Part shown: positions 1 to 5,050 of the stretch, piece after piece
Position numbering within the stretch: position 1 is the stretch's first letter
Layout of the letters: each line of letters begins with the position of its first letter
From: Flavobacteriales bacterium
Lineage (GTDB): Bacteria; Bacteroidota; Bacteroidia; Flavobacteriales; Flavobacteriaceae
Length of the DNA: 5,050 bases
Reading direction: 5' to 3'
NCBI GenBank assembly: GCA_027033875.1
Contig: JALVKK010000010.1
Location: 1,340 to 6,389 of the forward strand
The notes under the pieces: model-generated
Seen by the model: the letters and a program-made list of their open reading frames with translations, nothing else
Database searches by the model: none
What the model was told of the DNA's origin: nothing
Made by a program: the position numbers and the translations under genes

Positions 1-59
1 AAAAAACTTTCAACTTTCAACACTATTTAGTAAATTGCCAACTCTTAGAAAAGCTGATT

Positions 60-608
60 ATGAAGAACAATTTAGATAATTCGTACAAGAAAAAACTCAA
101 TCATATCACAACTTTTGTTTTTGATATAGACGGTGTTTTGACTGACGGCAGTGTGTATATTACAGAAACAGGTGATTTAATGCGTGCCATGCATACCAAA
201 GATGGTTTTGCCGTAAAAGTTGCTTTGAAAAAAGGCTACAAAGTTGCTATTATTTCCGGGGCTCGCGACGCCAATGTCATCACAAGATTGAAATATCTGG
301 GTGTCAAAGATATATATATAGGTATTGATGATAAATTGCCGGTTTTTGAAAATTTGTTAAAAAAATACAATCTGTCGCCGGTAGAAGTGCTGTACATGGG
401 CGACGATATTCCCGATATACCTTTGCTCAAAAAAGCAGGCTTATCTGCTGCACCCCGCGACGCCGTTCAAGAAGTCCTGCATACCGTTGATTATATTTCG
501 CATAAAAAAGGGGGCAAAACTTGCGTTAGGGACGTCATTGAACAGGTTTTGCGCGTACAAGAGAATTGGACTTTTAATTTTGAAGAAAATGATACGGCAG
601 CTAATTAA
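60..608 (+). CDS. kdsC: 3-deoxy-D-manno-octulosonate 8-phosphate phosphatase (KdsC-type HAD phosphatase)
   Basis: This 182-residue protein is a stand-alone HAD-superfamily phosphatase of the KdsC type. The family removes phosphate from Kdo-8-phosphate in the cytoplasm, the step before Kdo is activated for lipid A-core assembly. Seen directly: HAD motif I at residues 22-30 (DIDGVLTDG, nucleophile D22 and acid/base D24), motif II serine S66 in IISGA, motif III lysine K92, and motif IV GDDIPD with D115, D116 and D119 for Mg2+. The C-terminal GGK..VRDVIEQVL segment (151-164) is also typical. There is no cap domain and the length is normal for the family, which works as a tetramer. The ATG at 60 leaves about 20 residues before motif I, as in relatives. 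The frame stays open to the left edge, but no better start is visible. The stop overlaps the next gene by 20 bases, suggesting coupled translation. The family assignment is firm. Exact substrate rests on family knowledge; a related sugar-phosphate phosphatase such as a KDN-9-P type is the main alternative. Confidence 0.93.
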   Translation: MKNNLDNSYKKKLNHITTFVFDIDGVLTDGSVYITETGDLMRAMHTKDGFAVKVALKKGYKVAIISGARDANVITRLKYLGVKDIYIGIDDKLPVFENLLKKYNLSPVEVLYMGDDIPDIPLLKKAGLSAAPRDAVQEVLHTVDYISHKKGGKTCVRDVIEQVLRVQENWTFNFEENDTAAN

Positions 609-1419
609 TTTTTTCAAAATTATCCGCTGGAAGAACGTGTTCATTTACTTGATATTGGAGTTCCTGCTTTACTTTGTTGTAGCCAAAAAAAACTTTTCGC
701 CTACCGATGCTTGGCTATTTCTAGTACTTTCCATGACTTTTTTCGGTATTTTCGGTAACATTCAAAACAATCTTGCCGACTATAATATTGACCGAAAAAA
801 AAAGAATTTTACGGATTTTAATCAAACCGCATATATAATCATCATGATAATTTTTTTGGTCTTAGCTTTTCTTTTCGGCTTTACCGGATTTTACATGAGT
901 TTTAAACCCGGTTTGTTATATGCCGTTATCAGTATTCCGGTTTTGTTGAGTTTGTATAACTATTTTCTCAAAAAAACCATATTAACCGGCAATCTGTCAG
1001 TTGCTTTTTTAACTGCTTTTGCCATTTATGTACCGGTGGCTTTTGCAAAAAATATTCAAATAAATACTCAAATTTTAAAATTGTTGCTTGCCATGGCATT
1101 TTGGTTAACACTTATCAGAGAACTTGCCAAAGATTTGGAAGATAAAGAATTTGATAAGGAAGCCGGTTATAATACTCTGCCCGTGCTTAATGAGAATATC
1201 AGTCGTTATGTTTTGATATTATTGACTATAATCACTGCCTTTGTATTATTTTATTTCAAAAACTATTTTGCCGGTAATATTTTTGATATACTATTGTTAA
1301 TCAGTAGTTTGCTAACAATAATCAGTATTTATATCCTATATCGAAAACAATATGAAAAGGCTACCAAATTATACAAACTTTGGATGTTGATTGGGATTTT
1401 GAGTGTAATTTTTTTGTAA
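589..1419 (+). CDS. UbiA-family prenyltransferase, probably geranylgeranylglycerol-phosphate geranylgeranyltransferase-like
   Basis: This 276-residue, very hydrophobic protein belongs to the UbiA superfamily of membrane prenyltransferases. Two Asp-rich motifs are visible: N60-x3-D64-x3-D68 (NNLADYNID) and D182-x2-D185-x3-D189 (DLEDKEFD). They hold the Mg2+-prenyl diphosphate. About eight or nine membrane segments can be read, roughly at 17-32, 42-57, 82-102, 107-122, 135-153, 163-176, 207-223, 232-251 and 262-276. The YNYFLKK...GN segment (123-135) and LPV after the second motif resemble the digeranylgeranylglyceryl-phosphate synthase-like branch common in Bacteroidota. Archaeal relatives join a second isoprenoid chain to GGGP in ether-lipid synthesis; the bacterial substrate is less certain. 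The ATG at 589 was chosen because it puts the first membrane helix near the N terminus. An in-frame ATG at 487 would overlap kdsC by 122 bases and add a non-hydrophobic leader. The 20-base overlap with kdsC points to one transcript. Quinone or other prenyl transfer remains possible. Confidence 0.85.
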   Translation: MIRQLINFFKIIRWKNVFIYLILEFLLYFVVAKKNFSPTDAWLFLVLSMTFFGIFGNIQNNLADYNIDRKKKNFTDFNQTAYIIIMIIFLVLAFLFGFTGFYMSFKPGLLYAVISIPVLLSLYNYFLKKTILTGNLSVAFLTAFAIYVPVAFAKNIQINTQILKLLLAMAFWLTLIRELAKDLEDKEFDKEAGYNTLPVLNENISRYVLILLTIITAFVLFYFKNYFAGNIFDILLLISSLLTIISIYILYRKQYEKATKLYKLWMLIGILSVIFL

Positions 1420-1503
1420 AATTCTATAATAAGTATCTAGTTGAGGTTTCTCTACCTTTCTGGTGAAAGCGGAACACTCAGTAACCTGCCAAATCAAATT
1501 AAA

Positions 1504-2094
1504 ATGATCTCAAAAATCATAGAACAAGATTTTTTTAACCGTGATACCCGAATAGTTGCCAAAGATTTGTTGGGAAAAATCTTATATCGTCAATACGGAC
1601 AAATTTTATACAAAGCCATCATCACCGAAACCGAAGCCTATCACGGTGAAACGGATTTAGGTTGTCATTGCAGTAAAGGTAAAACCCTCCGGACAAGTGT
1701 GATGTATGACGCTCCCGGACAAATTTATATCTACCTGATTTACGGTATGTATTATATGCTCAATTTTGTAACCATGCCCAAAGATTTTCCTGCCGCAGTT
1801 TTAATACGCGGCGTTTCAAGTTTGCAAATTGTTGAAAATGAACAAAAAACAATAAAATTATCAGTAAAAACAAATGGCCCCGGCAAACTGACCAAACATC
1901 TGCAAATAGATAAAACTTTAAATCATTTGGCTTTACATCCGGATACGGGTATATGGGTTGCAGATGAAGGTATCAGTATTCCGAAAAAACAAATTATAAC
2001 CGACAAACGTATTGGTATAACCTATGCCAAAGAATGGGCAGATATGCCTTGGCGGTATTATATCCGTCAAAATTTCATAAAAATGCTTGCGTAA
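1504..2094 (+). CDS. 3-methyladenine DNA glycosylase, AAG/MPG family
   Basis: This 196-residue protein matches the alkyladenine DNA glycosylase (AAG/MPG) family, which flips out alkylated or deaminated purines and cuts the glycosidic bond to start base-excision repair. Seen: the N-terminal FF.RDT..VAKDLLGK block (10-25) and ETEAYHG (42-48). Aligned by eye to human AAG, E44 is the general base (E125), Y46 matches Y127, H55 matches H136, Y77 matches Y159 and N87 matches N169. Next come IYLIYGMYYMLN (76-87), AVLIRG, NGPGKLTK, and the C-terminal RIGI...PWRYY. All catalytic and base-pocket residues are present and the length is normal. The ATG at 1504 lies just before the conserved core; the frame also opens from a TTG at 1441 directly after a TAG, but its 21 extra residues look unlike the family. 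It follows the prenyltransferase after 84 bases, so co-transcription is possible but not shown. No functional link with the upstream genes is evident. Confidence 0.95.
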   Translation: MISKIIEQDFFNRDTRIVAKDLLGKILYRQYGQILYKAIITETEAYHGETDLGCHCSKGKTLRTSVMYDAPGQIYIYLIYGMYYMLNFVTMPKDFPAAVLIRGVSSLQIVENEQKTIKLSVKTNGPGKLTKHLQIDKTLNHLALHPDTGIWVADEGISIPKKQIITDKRIGITYAKEWADMPWRYYIRQNFIKMLA

Positions 2095-2097
2095 TTG

Positions 2098-2131
2098 AAA
2101 AAAATACGCCATCCGAAACGGCTGATTTTTT
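2098..2131. terminator. possible bidirectional terminator between convergent genes
   Basis: The 35-base gap between the glycosylase stop and the reverse lipoprotein stop has an A-run (2098-2104) and a T-run (2126-2131) flanking a weak stem, GCC (2108-2110) with GGC (2120-2122). The symmetry would give a U-run after the stem on both strands. The core stem is only three pairs with mismatches next to it, so this is a position-based guess rather than a strong intrinsic terminator. Confidence 0.27.
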
Positions 2132-2585
2132 ATTTGCCGTATTTATATTGATCCCGTTTTATATCACCGGAGTTGTCTATATATGGAACGGAATACTCAA
2201 AAATATCGGAAGTGAGTTGAATTATTTGTAAATCATCGAGAATATTATGATTTAAGTTGGCATCAAAATATCGGGTACGTACAAATGTAATGGAACTGGC
2301 AGAAACTATTTCCCACGTACCATCCTGAATCAAAGTGTTGTTGTTATATTTTTTATACTTACTATCGGTTGTAAATACATATTTGTAACCGCTAATCGAA
2401 TTCGTTGTTGTGGCATTGCCGTTAACATAACGTGTAACTTCTATCCCGTTCCAAGGATGCGATACTAACAATTCTTCATAGCTGAGTTCGGCTGTTTGTT
2501 CATTTTCTTTTTTATTTTTGGAACAATTGAGTAATAATAAACTCATTACAAAAATACCTGCCGATTTAATAAAAAATGATTTCAT
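2130..2585 (-). CDS. putative lipocalin-like lipoprotein
   Basis: This 151-residue protein has a lipoprotein signal: a basic start, a hydrophobic stretch at about residues 9-19, and a cysteine C21 in LLLLNCSKN. The -1 residue is Asn rather than the usual Gly, Ala or Ser, so the lipobox is slightly off consensus. The mature part starts with a charged, flexible segment (22-40). It then shows a pattern seen in small Bacteroidota lipocalin-like lipoproteins: a W near the start (HPWNG, about 44-48), a YKYVFTTDSKY strand, GTWEI, and alternating polar/hydrophobic strands to the end. That suggests a beta-barrel or beta-sandwich exposed in the periplasm or at the outer membrane. No ligand or enzyme residues can be named. 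It is convergent with the glycosylase and lies 119 bases after miaB on the same strand, with its own promoter-like box. The reading frame is secure; the fold name is by pattern only and the function is unknown. Confidence 0.75.
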   Translation of the reverse strand: MKSFFIKSAGIFVMSLLLLNCSKNKKENEQTAELSYEELLVSHPWNGIEVTRYVNGNATTTNSISGYKYVFTTDSKYKKYNNNTLIQDGTWEIVSASSITFVRTRYFDANLNHNILDDLQIIQLTSDIFEYSVPYIDNSGDIKRDQYKYGK

Positions 2586-2611
2586 AGATATACTATTTTT
2601 TTATTATATTA

Positions 2612-2619
2612 CAAAAGTA
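2612..2619 (-). promoter_or_regulatory. candidate -7 box (TAnnTTTG) for the lipoprotein gene
   Basis: On the reverse strand this reads TACTTTTG, an exact match to the Bacteroidota -7 consensus TAnnTTTG. It lies 26 bases before the ATG at 2585, which would give a short leader. A TTTG upstream is only 11 bases away, too close for the usual -33 partner. Only the -7 box supports the call, and such 6-base matches arise by chance in AT-rich DNA. Confidence 0.4.
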
Positions 2620-2704
2620 AATCATCTTTGCAAATCTTATAACAACAATATACAAACAGTAGAAAATAGTTAATAAAAGGTTATTATTTACAAACGAATG
2701 GCAT

Positions 2705-4150
2705 TTAAATTCTGTTTCCGAACAAAGTTGCCGAAGTACAATCATTAACTTTTACCTTTACCAAATCACCCGGTTGCTCTTTGGCTGTTTTTTCAAAAAT
2801 CACTACGGCGTTTTGCGAATTACGTCCCATCCAATGCTTGTCGGATTTTTTGGAATTGCCTTCAATCAAAACTTCAACTTCCTTACCCACAAATTGTTGC
2901 ATACGATATAAACTATGAGTTTGTTGCTTGTCTATAATTTCGCGCAAACGTCTTAATTTGACGTGATGCGGTATATCGTCGGTTAATTTTCTGGCACCCC
3001 AAGTTCCCGGACGTACCGAATAAGCAAACATAAAACCGAAATCGTACTTGATATAATCCATCAAATCCAAAGTAGCTTGGTGATCGACTTCTGTTTCGGT
3101 ACTAAATCCGGCAATTAAGTCCTGCGAAATAGCTACATCGGGAATATATTTTCTGATGGCATCGACAGTTTCTTTGTATTGAGCAACCGTATGCTTACGA
3201 TTCATCAATTTTAAGATTCTATCACTTCCTGATTGTACCGGCAAATGTATGTGTTTGGCAATATTGGAGTGTTTTGCCATGGTTTTAATCACTTCCAAAC
3301 TGAAATCTTGAGGATTTGAAGTAGAGAAACGAATGCGAATGTCTGAAAAACGTGTAGCTGTCAAATCCAAAAGTCCGGCAAAATCTATGGCTTTTTGTTT
3401 GACTTCGTCAGGCTGATTGACAAAATCTTTTTTCAAACCGCCACCGTACCACAAGTAACTATCGACATTTTGTCCCAGCAAAGTTACTTCTTTAAAACCT
3501 TTGTCTTGCAAGACTTGTATCTCGTGCAAAATACTTTTCGGATCACGACTTCGTTCACGCCCGCGGGTAAACGGCACCACACAAAACGTACACATATTGT
3601 CACAACCGCGCGTAATCGATACAAAAGCCGACACCCCGTTGCTGTTTAATCGTACCGGCTCAATGTCTGCATAAGTTTCTTCTTTGCTCAACAATACATT
3701 AACCGCCTTGCGACCATCTGCCAATTCATCAATCAAATTTGGCAAATCCCGATATGCATCCGGACCAACAACCAAATCAACCAATTTTTCCTCATCTAAG
3801 ATTTTTTCTTTGAGACGTTCGGCCATACAACCCAGCAAACCTATTTTGGTATTAGGATTATACTGTTTAAGTTTATTGAAATGTTTTAAACGATTGCGAA
3901 TCGTCGTTTCGGCTTTTTCACGTATCGAACAAGTATTGATTAATACCAAATCCGCTTCGTCTAAATTTTCCGTAGTATTAAAACCTTGTTTTAAAAGAAT
4001 CGAAGCTACAATTTCCGAATCGTTCATATTCATCTGACAACCGTAACTTTCAATATAAACTTTTTTGTTATTTTCCGTTGCTTGAAAATATTTCGTTGTA
4101 CTACCTTGCAATTTTTCGTCTATCTTTTTGGAGGTATCGTTTTGGCTCAT
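2705..4150 (-). CDS. miaB: tRNA-2-methylthio-N6-dimethylallyladenosine synthase MiaB
   Basis: This 481-residue radical-SAM methylthiotransferase converts i6A to ms2i6A at position 37 of tRNAs that read codons starting with U, which improves anticodon pairing. Domains in order: the N-terminal MTTase domain with three cluster-binding cysteines C38 (ESYGCQMN), C74 (NTCSIRE) and C108 (LLGCMAER); the radical-SAM core with C183-x3-C187-x2-C190 (RGCDNMCTFC) followed by PFTRGRERSR; and a C-terminal TRAM RNA-binding domain at about 420-481. Both [4Fe-4S] sites are complete. SYGCQMN and the RGRERSR block fit MiaB better than its relatives RimO and MtaB. The insert around residues 233-255 (WYGGGLKKDF...) is as I recall it from Bacteroidota MiaB. 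The ATG at 4150 gives a 30-residue polar leader before the first strand; no nearer ATG exists before C38. The gene stands alone, 119 bases from the lipoprotein, and is divergent from iorA. A TATATTTG box lies upstream. Confidence 0.97.
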   Translation of the reverse strand: MSQNDTSKKIDEKLQGSTTKYFQATENNKKVYIESYGCQMNMNDSEIVASILLKQGFNTTENLDEADLVLINTCSIREKAETTIRNRLKHFNKLKQYNPNTKIGLLGCMAERLKEKILDEEKLVDLVVGPDAYRDLPNLIDELADGRKAVNVLLSKEETYADIEPVRLNSNGVSAFVSITRGCDNMCTFCVVPFTRGRERSRDPKSILHEIQVLQDKGFKEVTLLGQNVDSYLWYGGGLKKDFVNQPDEVKQKAIDFAGLLDLTATRFSDIRIRFSTSNPQDFSLEVIKTMAKHSNIAKHIHLPVQSGSDRILKLMNRKHTVAQYKETVDAIRKYIPDVAISQDLIAGFSTETEVDHQATLDLMDYIKYDFGFMFAYSVRPGTWGARKLTDDIPHHVKLRRLREIIDKQQTHSLYRMQQFVGKEVEVLIEGNSKKSDKHWMGRNSQNAVVIFEKTAKEQPGDLVKVKVNDCTSATLFGNRI

Positions 4151-4181
4151 CTGTTGATTTGTAATTGTAATTTTTGTAGCG

Positions 4182-4189
4182 CAAATATA
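4182..4189 (-). promoter_or_regulatory. candidate -7 box (TAnnTTTG) for miaB
   Basis: On the reverse strand this reads TATATTTG, an exact TAnnTTTG match, 31 bases before the miaB ATG. A TTTG at 4202-4205 is only 12 bases upstream, closer than the usual spacing, and it belongs to the lead-in of the first palindromic repeat. The -33 region of this promoter would therefore lie inside the repeat. Confidence 0.45.
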
Positions 4190-4197
4190 TAATTTAT

Positions 4198-4229
4198 TCT
4201 ACAAACAGGGCGCACCTACGGCGCTCAAT
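4198..4229 (+). repeat. REP-like repeat, copy 1 (32-base unit, first copy)
   Basis: This unit matches 4489-4520 at 28 of 32 bases, starting with TCTACAAACA and ending with GCTCAAT. It carries an imperfect hairpin: 4212-4216 with 4220-4224 around loop TAC, broken by an A-C mismatch at 4214/4222. It begins eight bases upstream of the miaB -7-like box. Confidence 0.8.
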
Positions 4230-4278
4230 ATTATCAGTATGTCGTTAATTTCACATCAGAATTTGCCTTTCAAAATAT

Positions 4279-4293
4279 TACCCCATAGGGGTA
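4279..4293 (-). repeat. REP-like palindrome, copy 2
   Basis: A perfect six-pair stem, TACCCC with GGGGTA, surrounds loop ATA. Read on the reverse strand the loop is TAT, one base from the TAC of the other copies, so the copy is assigned to the minus orientation. Its flanks differ from those of the 32-base unit. Confidence 0.7.
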
Positions 4294-4320
4294 GAAATAC
4301 AGCAACCAATTCCAAAATTA

Positions 4321-4380
4321 GCTCCGTAGGAGCGACCTGTGATGATTACAATATATTAATTTAGGTCACCCCTACGGAGT
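4321..4380. repeat. REPIN-like inverted pair of palindromes (copies 3 and 4)
   Basis: Copy 3 (GCTCC-GTA-GGAGC, 4321-4333) is in minus orientation and copy 4 (ACCCC-TAC-GGAGT, 4368-4380) in plus orientation. With their flanks the arms 4321-4338 and 4363-4380 are inverted repeats matching at 15 of 18 positions around a 24-base AT-rich loop. The whole can fold as one long hairpin or as two small ones, as in REP doublets (REPINs). Confidence 0.7.
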
Positions 4381-4386
4381 TCAACC

Positions 4387-4426
4387 AAATCTGAAATCGC
4401 AAATCTGAAATCGCAAATCTGAAATC
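4387..4426 (+). repeat. 14-base tandem repeat, almost three copies
   Basis: The unit AAATCTGAAATCGC occurs at 4387-4400 and 4401-4414 without change. It is followed by 12 matching bases at 4415-4426. Within the unit AAATC itself recurs with minor change (AAATCTGAAATC), so it may have grown from a shorter repeat. It lies between palindromes 4 and 5 and is non-coding. Confidence 0.9.
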
Positions 4427-4438
4427 AAAAATAATGTC

Positions 4439-4451
4439 ACCCCTTCGGGGT
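4439..4451 (+). repeat. REP-like palindrome, copy 5
   Basis: A perfect five-pair stem ACCCC with GGGGT surrounds loop TTC. It is preceded by GTC, as in copies 4 and 6 (GTCRCCCC core). It is followed by TTTATGTTTTT, which superficially resembles a terminator, but no forward gene lies upstream. Confidence 0.75.
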
Positions 4452-4488
4452 TTATGTTTTTAACGTCATATATTTTCTCATTGTTTCA

Positions 4489-4520
4489 TCTACAAACATG
4501 TCGCCCCTACGGGGCTCAAT
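4489..4520 (+). repeat. REP-like repeat, copy 6 (32-base unit, second copy)
   Basis: This is the second copy of the unit at 4198-4229. It carries the cleanest hairpin of that pair: GCCCC (4503-4507) with GGGGC (4511-4515) around TAC. Two of the four differences from copy 1 restore a C-G pair where copy 1 has A-C. Confidence 0.85.
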
Positions 4521-4637
4521 GGTGTTTTTTTTTTAAATTATTTCTTTGTGATAAAGGCGTATAAATTGTGGCTGTACCCAATAAATTTAATCCGCTAAAA
4601 AAACATAAAAAATCATAAAAATAAGCAGATTTTTTTA

Positions 4638-4645
4638 TATCTTTA
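4638..4645 (+). promoter_or_regulatory. weak -7-like box for iorA
   Basis: TATCTTTA differs from TAnnTTTG at its last base and lies 22 bases before the iorA ATG. No TTG or TTTG is seen at the expected distance upstream. It is listed only as the best-placed candidate in the leader. Confidence 0.2.
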
Positions 4646-4667
4646 TGCGACGTTAAAATAGACATTT

Positions 4668-5050
4668 ATGCAAAAAATTCTCTTAGGAAACGAAGCGATT
4701 GCACAAGGTGCTATCGATGCCGGTTTGTCAGGTGCGTATGGCTATCCCGGCACGCCTTCTACTGAAATTATTGAATATATAGAATCCCGACCGGAAGTTA
4801 AAGCCGGAAAAGTTAAAGCCCATTGGTCCACTAACGAAAAAGTGGCAATGGAAGAAGCACTCGGTATGTCTTATGCCGGAAAACGGACCATTGTTACGAT
4901 GAAGCATGTTGGTCTAAACGTCGCTGCCGATGCTTTTATCAATATGGCCATTTCAGGGATTAACGGCGGATTGGTCGTCATCGTTGCTGATGACCCGTCA
5001 CAACATTCATCGCAAAATGAACAAGACAGCCGATTTTACGGAAAATTTGC
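4668..5050 (+). CDS. iorA: indolepyruvate:ferredoxin oxidoreductase, alpha subunit (N-terminal part, cut by window edge)
   Basis: The frame from the ATG at 4668 is open to the right edge, giving 127 residues of a protein that is normally around 500-600 or more. The visible part is the N-terminal thiamine-diphosphate enzyme domain of IorA: LLGNEAIAQGA (5-15), GYPGTPSTEI (25-34), STNEKVAMEEALG (54-66), VTMKHVGLNVAAD (76-88), GGLVVIVADDP (100-110) and HSSQNEQDSRFY (113-124). E57 sits where the cofactor-activating Glu of this family is expected; this is inference. With IorB the enzyme oxidatively decarboxylates aryl-pyruvates (from Trp, Phe, Tyr) to acyl-CoA and reduces ferredoxin, and it is used in anaerobic amino-acid fermentation or run in reverse. 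The ferredoxin-like C terminus and iorB would lie outside the window. It is divergent from miaB, with a 147-base AT-rich leader after the last repeat. The family match is strong; aryl-pyruvate preference is from family knowledge. Confidence 0.93.
   Translation, partial: MQKILLGNEAIAQGAIDAGLSGAYGYPGTPSTEIIEYIESRPEVKAGKVKAHWSTNEKVAMEEALGMSYAGKRTIVTMKHVGLNVAADAFINMAISGINGGLVVIVADDPSQHSSQNEQDSRFYGKF

Larger units (their letters stand above)
4151..4667. other. 517-base gene-free region between divergent miaB and iorA
   Basis: No coding frame of useful length or family resemblance is seen here. From left to right it holds the miaB leader and a promoter-like box (to about 4190), six GC-rich palindromes (4198-4520) with a 14-base tandem repeat between the fourth and fifth, a run of ten T (4525-4534), and an AT-rich iorA leader to 4667. 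No tRNA, riboswitch class or transposase gene was recognised. Confidence 0.8.

Noticed and set aside
5..21. Short direct repeat AACTTTC twice in a row near the left edge.
   Set aside because: Too short and too low in complexity to call a repeat element or operator.
2..79. An open frame from the left edge that ends at a TAA at 77-79 and would overlap kdsC by 20 bases, possibly the tail of an upstream gene.
   Set aside because: Only about 25 codons are visible, the peptide matches no C terminus I recognise, and another frame is open over the same stretch, so chance cannot be excluded.
1475..1492. A stretch reminiscent of 16S rRNA (GTAACCTGCC).
   Set aside because: Only about 11 bases agree and the flanks do not, so it is a chance resemblance.
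2671..2686. Perfect inverted repeat TAATAA-AAGG-TTATTA downstream of miaB, considered as a terminator.
   Set aside because: The stem is six A-T pairs only and no clear U-run follows, so it would be too unstable for an intrinsic terminator.
3395..4037. Open frames on the forward strand opposite miaB.
   Set aside because: They are antisense to a complete, well-conserved gene and their translations show no family motifs.
4198..4520. Possible CRISPR array.
   Set aside because: Repeats are palindromic, irregularly spaced, in both orientations and not identical. Spacers have no uniform length and no cas gene is present.
4439..4534. Palindromes 5 and 6 followed by T-rich DNA (ten T at 4525-4534), considered as rho-independent terminators.
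   Set aside because: No forward gene lies upstream, and the T-run begins nine bases after the last hairpin. They fit better as members of the repeat family.

Overview
The window looks like a chromosomal piece from a Gram-negative member of the Bacteroidota, probably one that lives at least partly without oxygen. The basis is low GC; a Kdo (lipopolysaccharide) gene; a UbiA-type enzyme beside kdsC, an arrangement I recall from this phylum; start codons without clear Shine-Dalgarno sequences; TAnnTTTG-type promoter boxes upstream of two genes; and a ferredoxin-dependent keto-acid oxidoreductase. The species cannot be named from the sequence.

Layout: bases 60-2094 carry three forward genes. These are kdsC (Kdo-8-phosphate phosphatase), a UbiA-family membrane prenyltransferase overlapping kdsC by 20 bases, and, 84 bases on, an AAG/MPG-type 3-methyladenine DNA glycosylase. 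Converging on them from the right are two reverse genes: a small lipocalin-like lipoprotein (2130-2585) and miaB (2705-4150), the tRNA methylthiotransferase. A 517-base gene-free stretch (4151-4667) separates miaB from the divergent gene iorA (alpha subunit of indolepyruvate:ferredoxin oxidoreductase), which starts at 4668 and runs off the right edge.

The genes do not form one pathway. kdsC and the prenyltransferase are translationally overlapped and both concern the envelope (LPS sugar and an isoprenoid lipid). The glycosylase (DNA repair), miaB (tRNA modification) and iorA (amino-acid or keto-acid fermentation) are independent housekeeping or metabolic functions.

The least ordinary part is the miaB-iorA gap. 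It holds six short GC-rich palindromes with the core CCCC-TAC-GGGG in both orientations, two of them inside a 32-base repeat unit. One head-to-head pair forms a REPIN-like structure, and a 14-base tandem repeat lies between palindromes. I see no transposase, CRISPR array, RNA gene or new defence or biosynthetic system here. The repeat cluster and the ether-lipid-type prenyltransferase are the items worth a second look.
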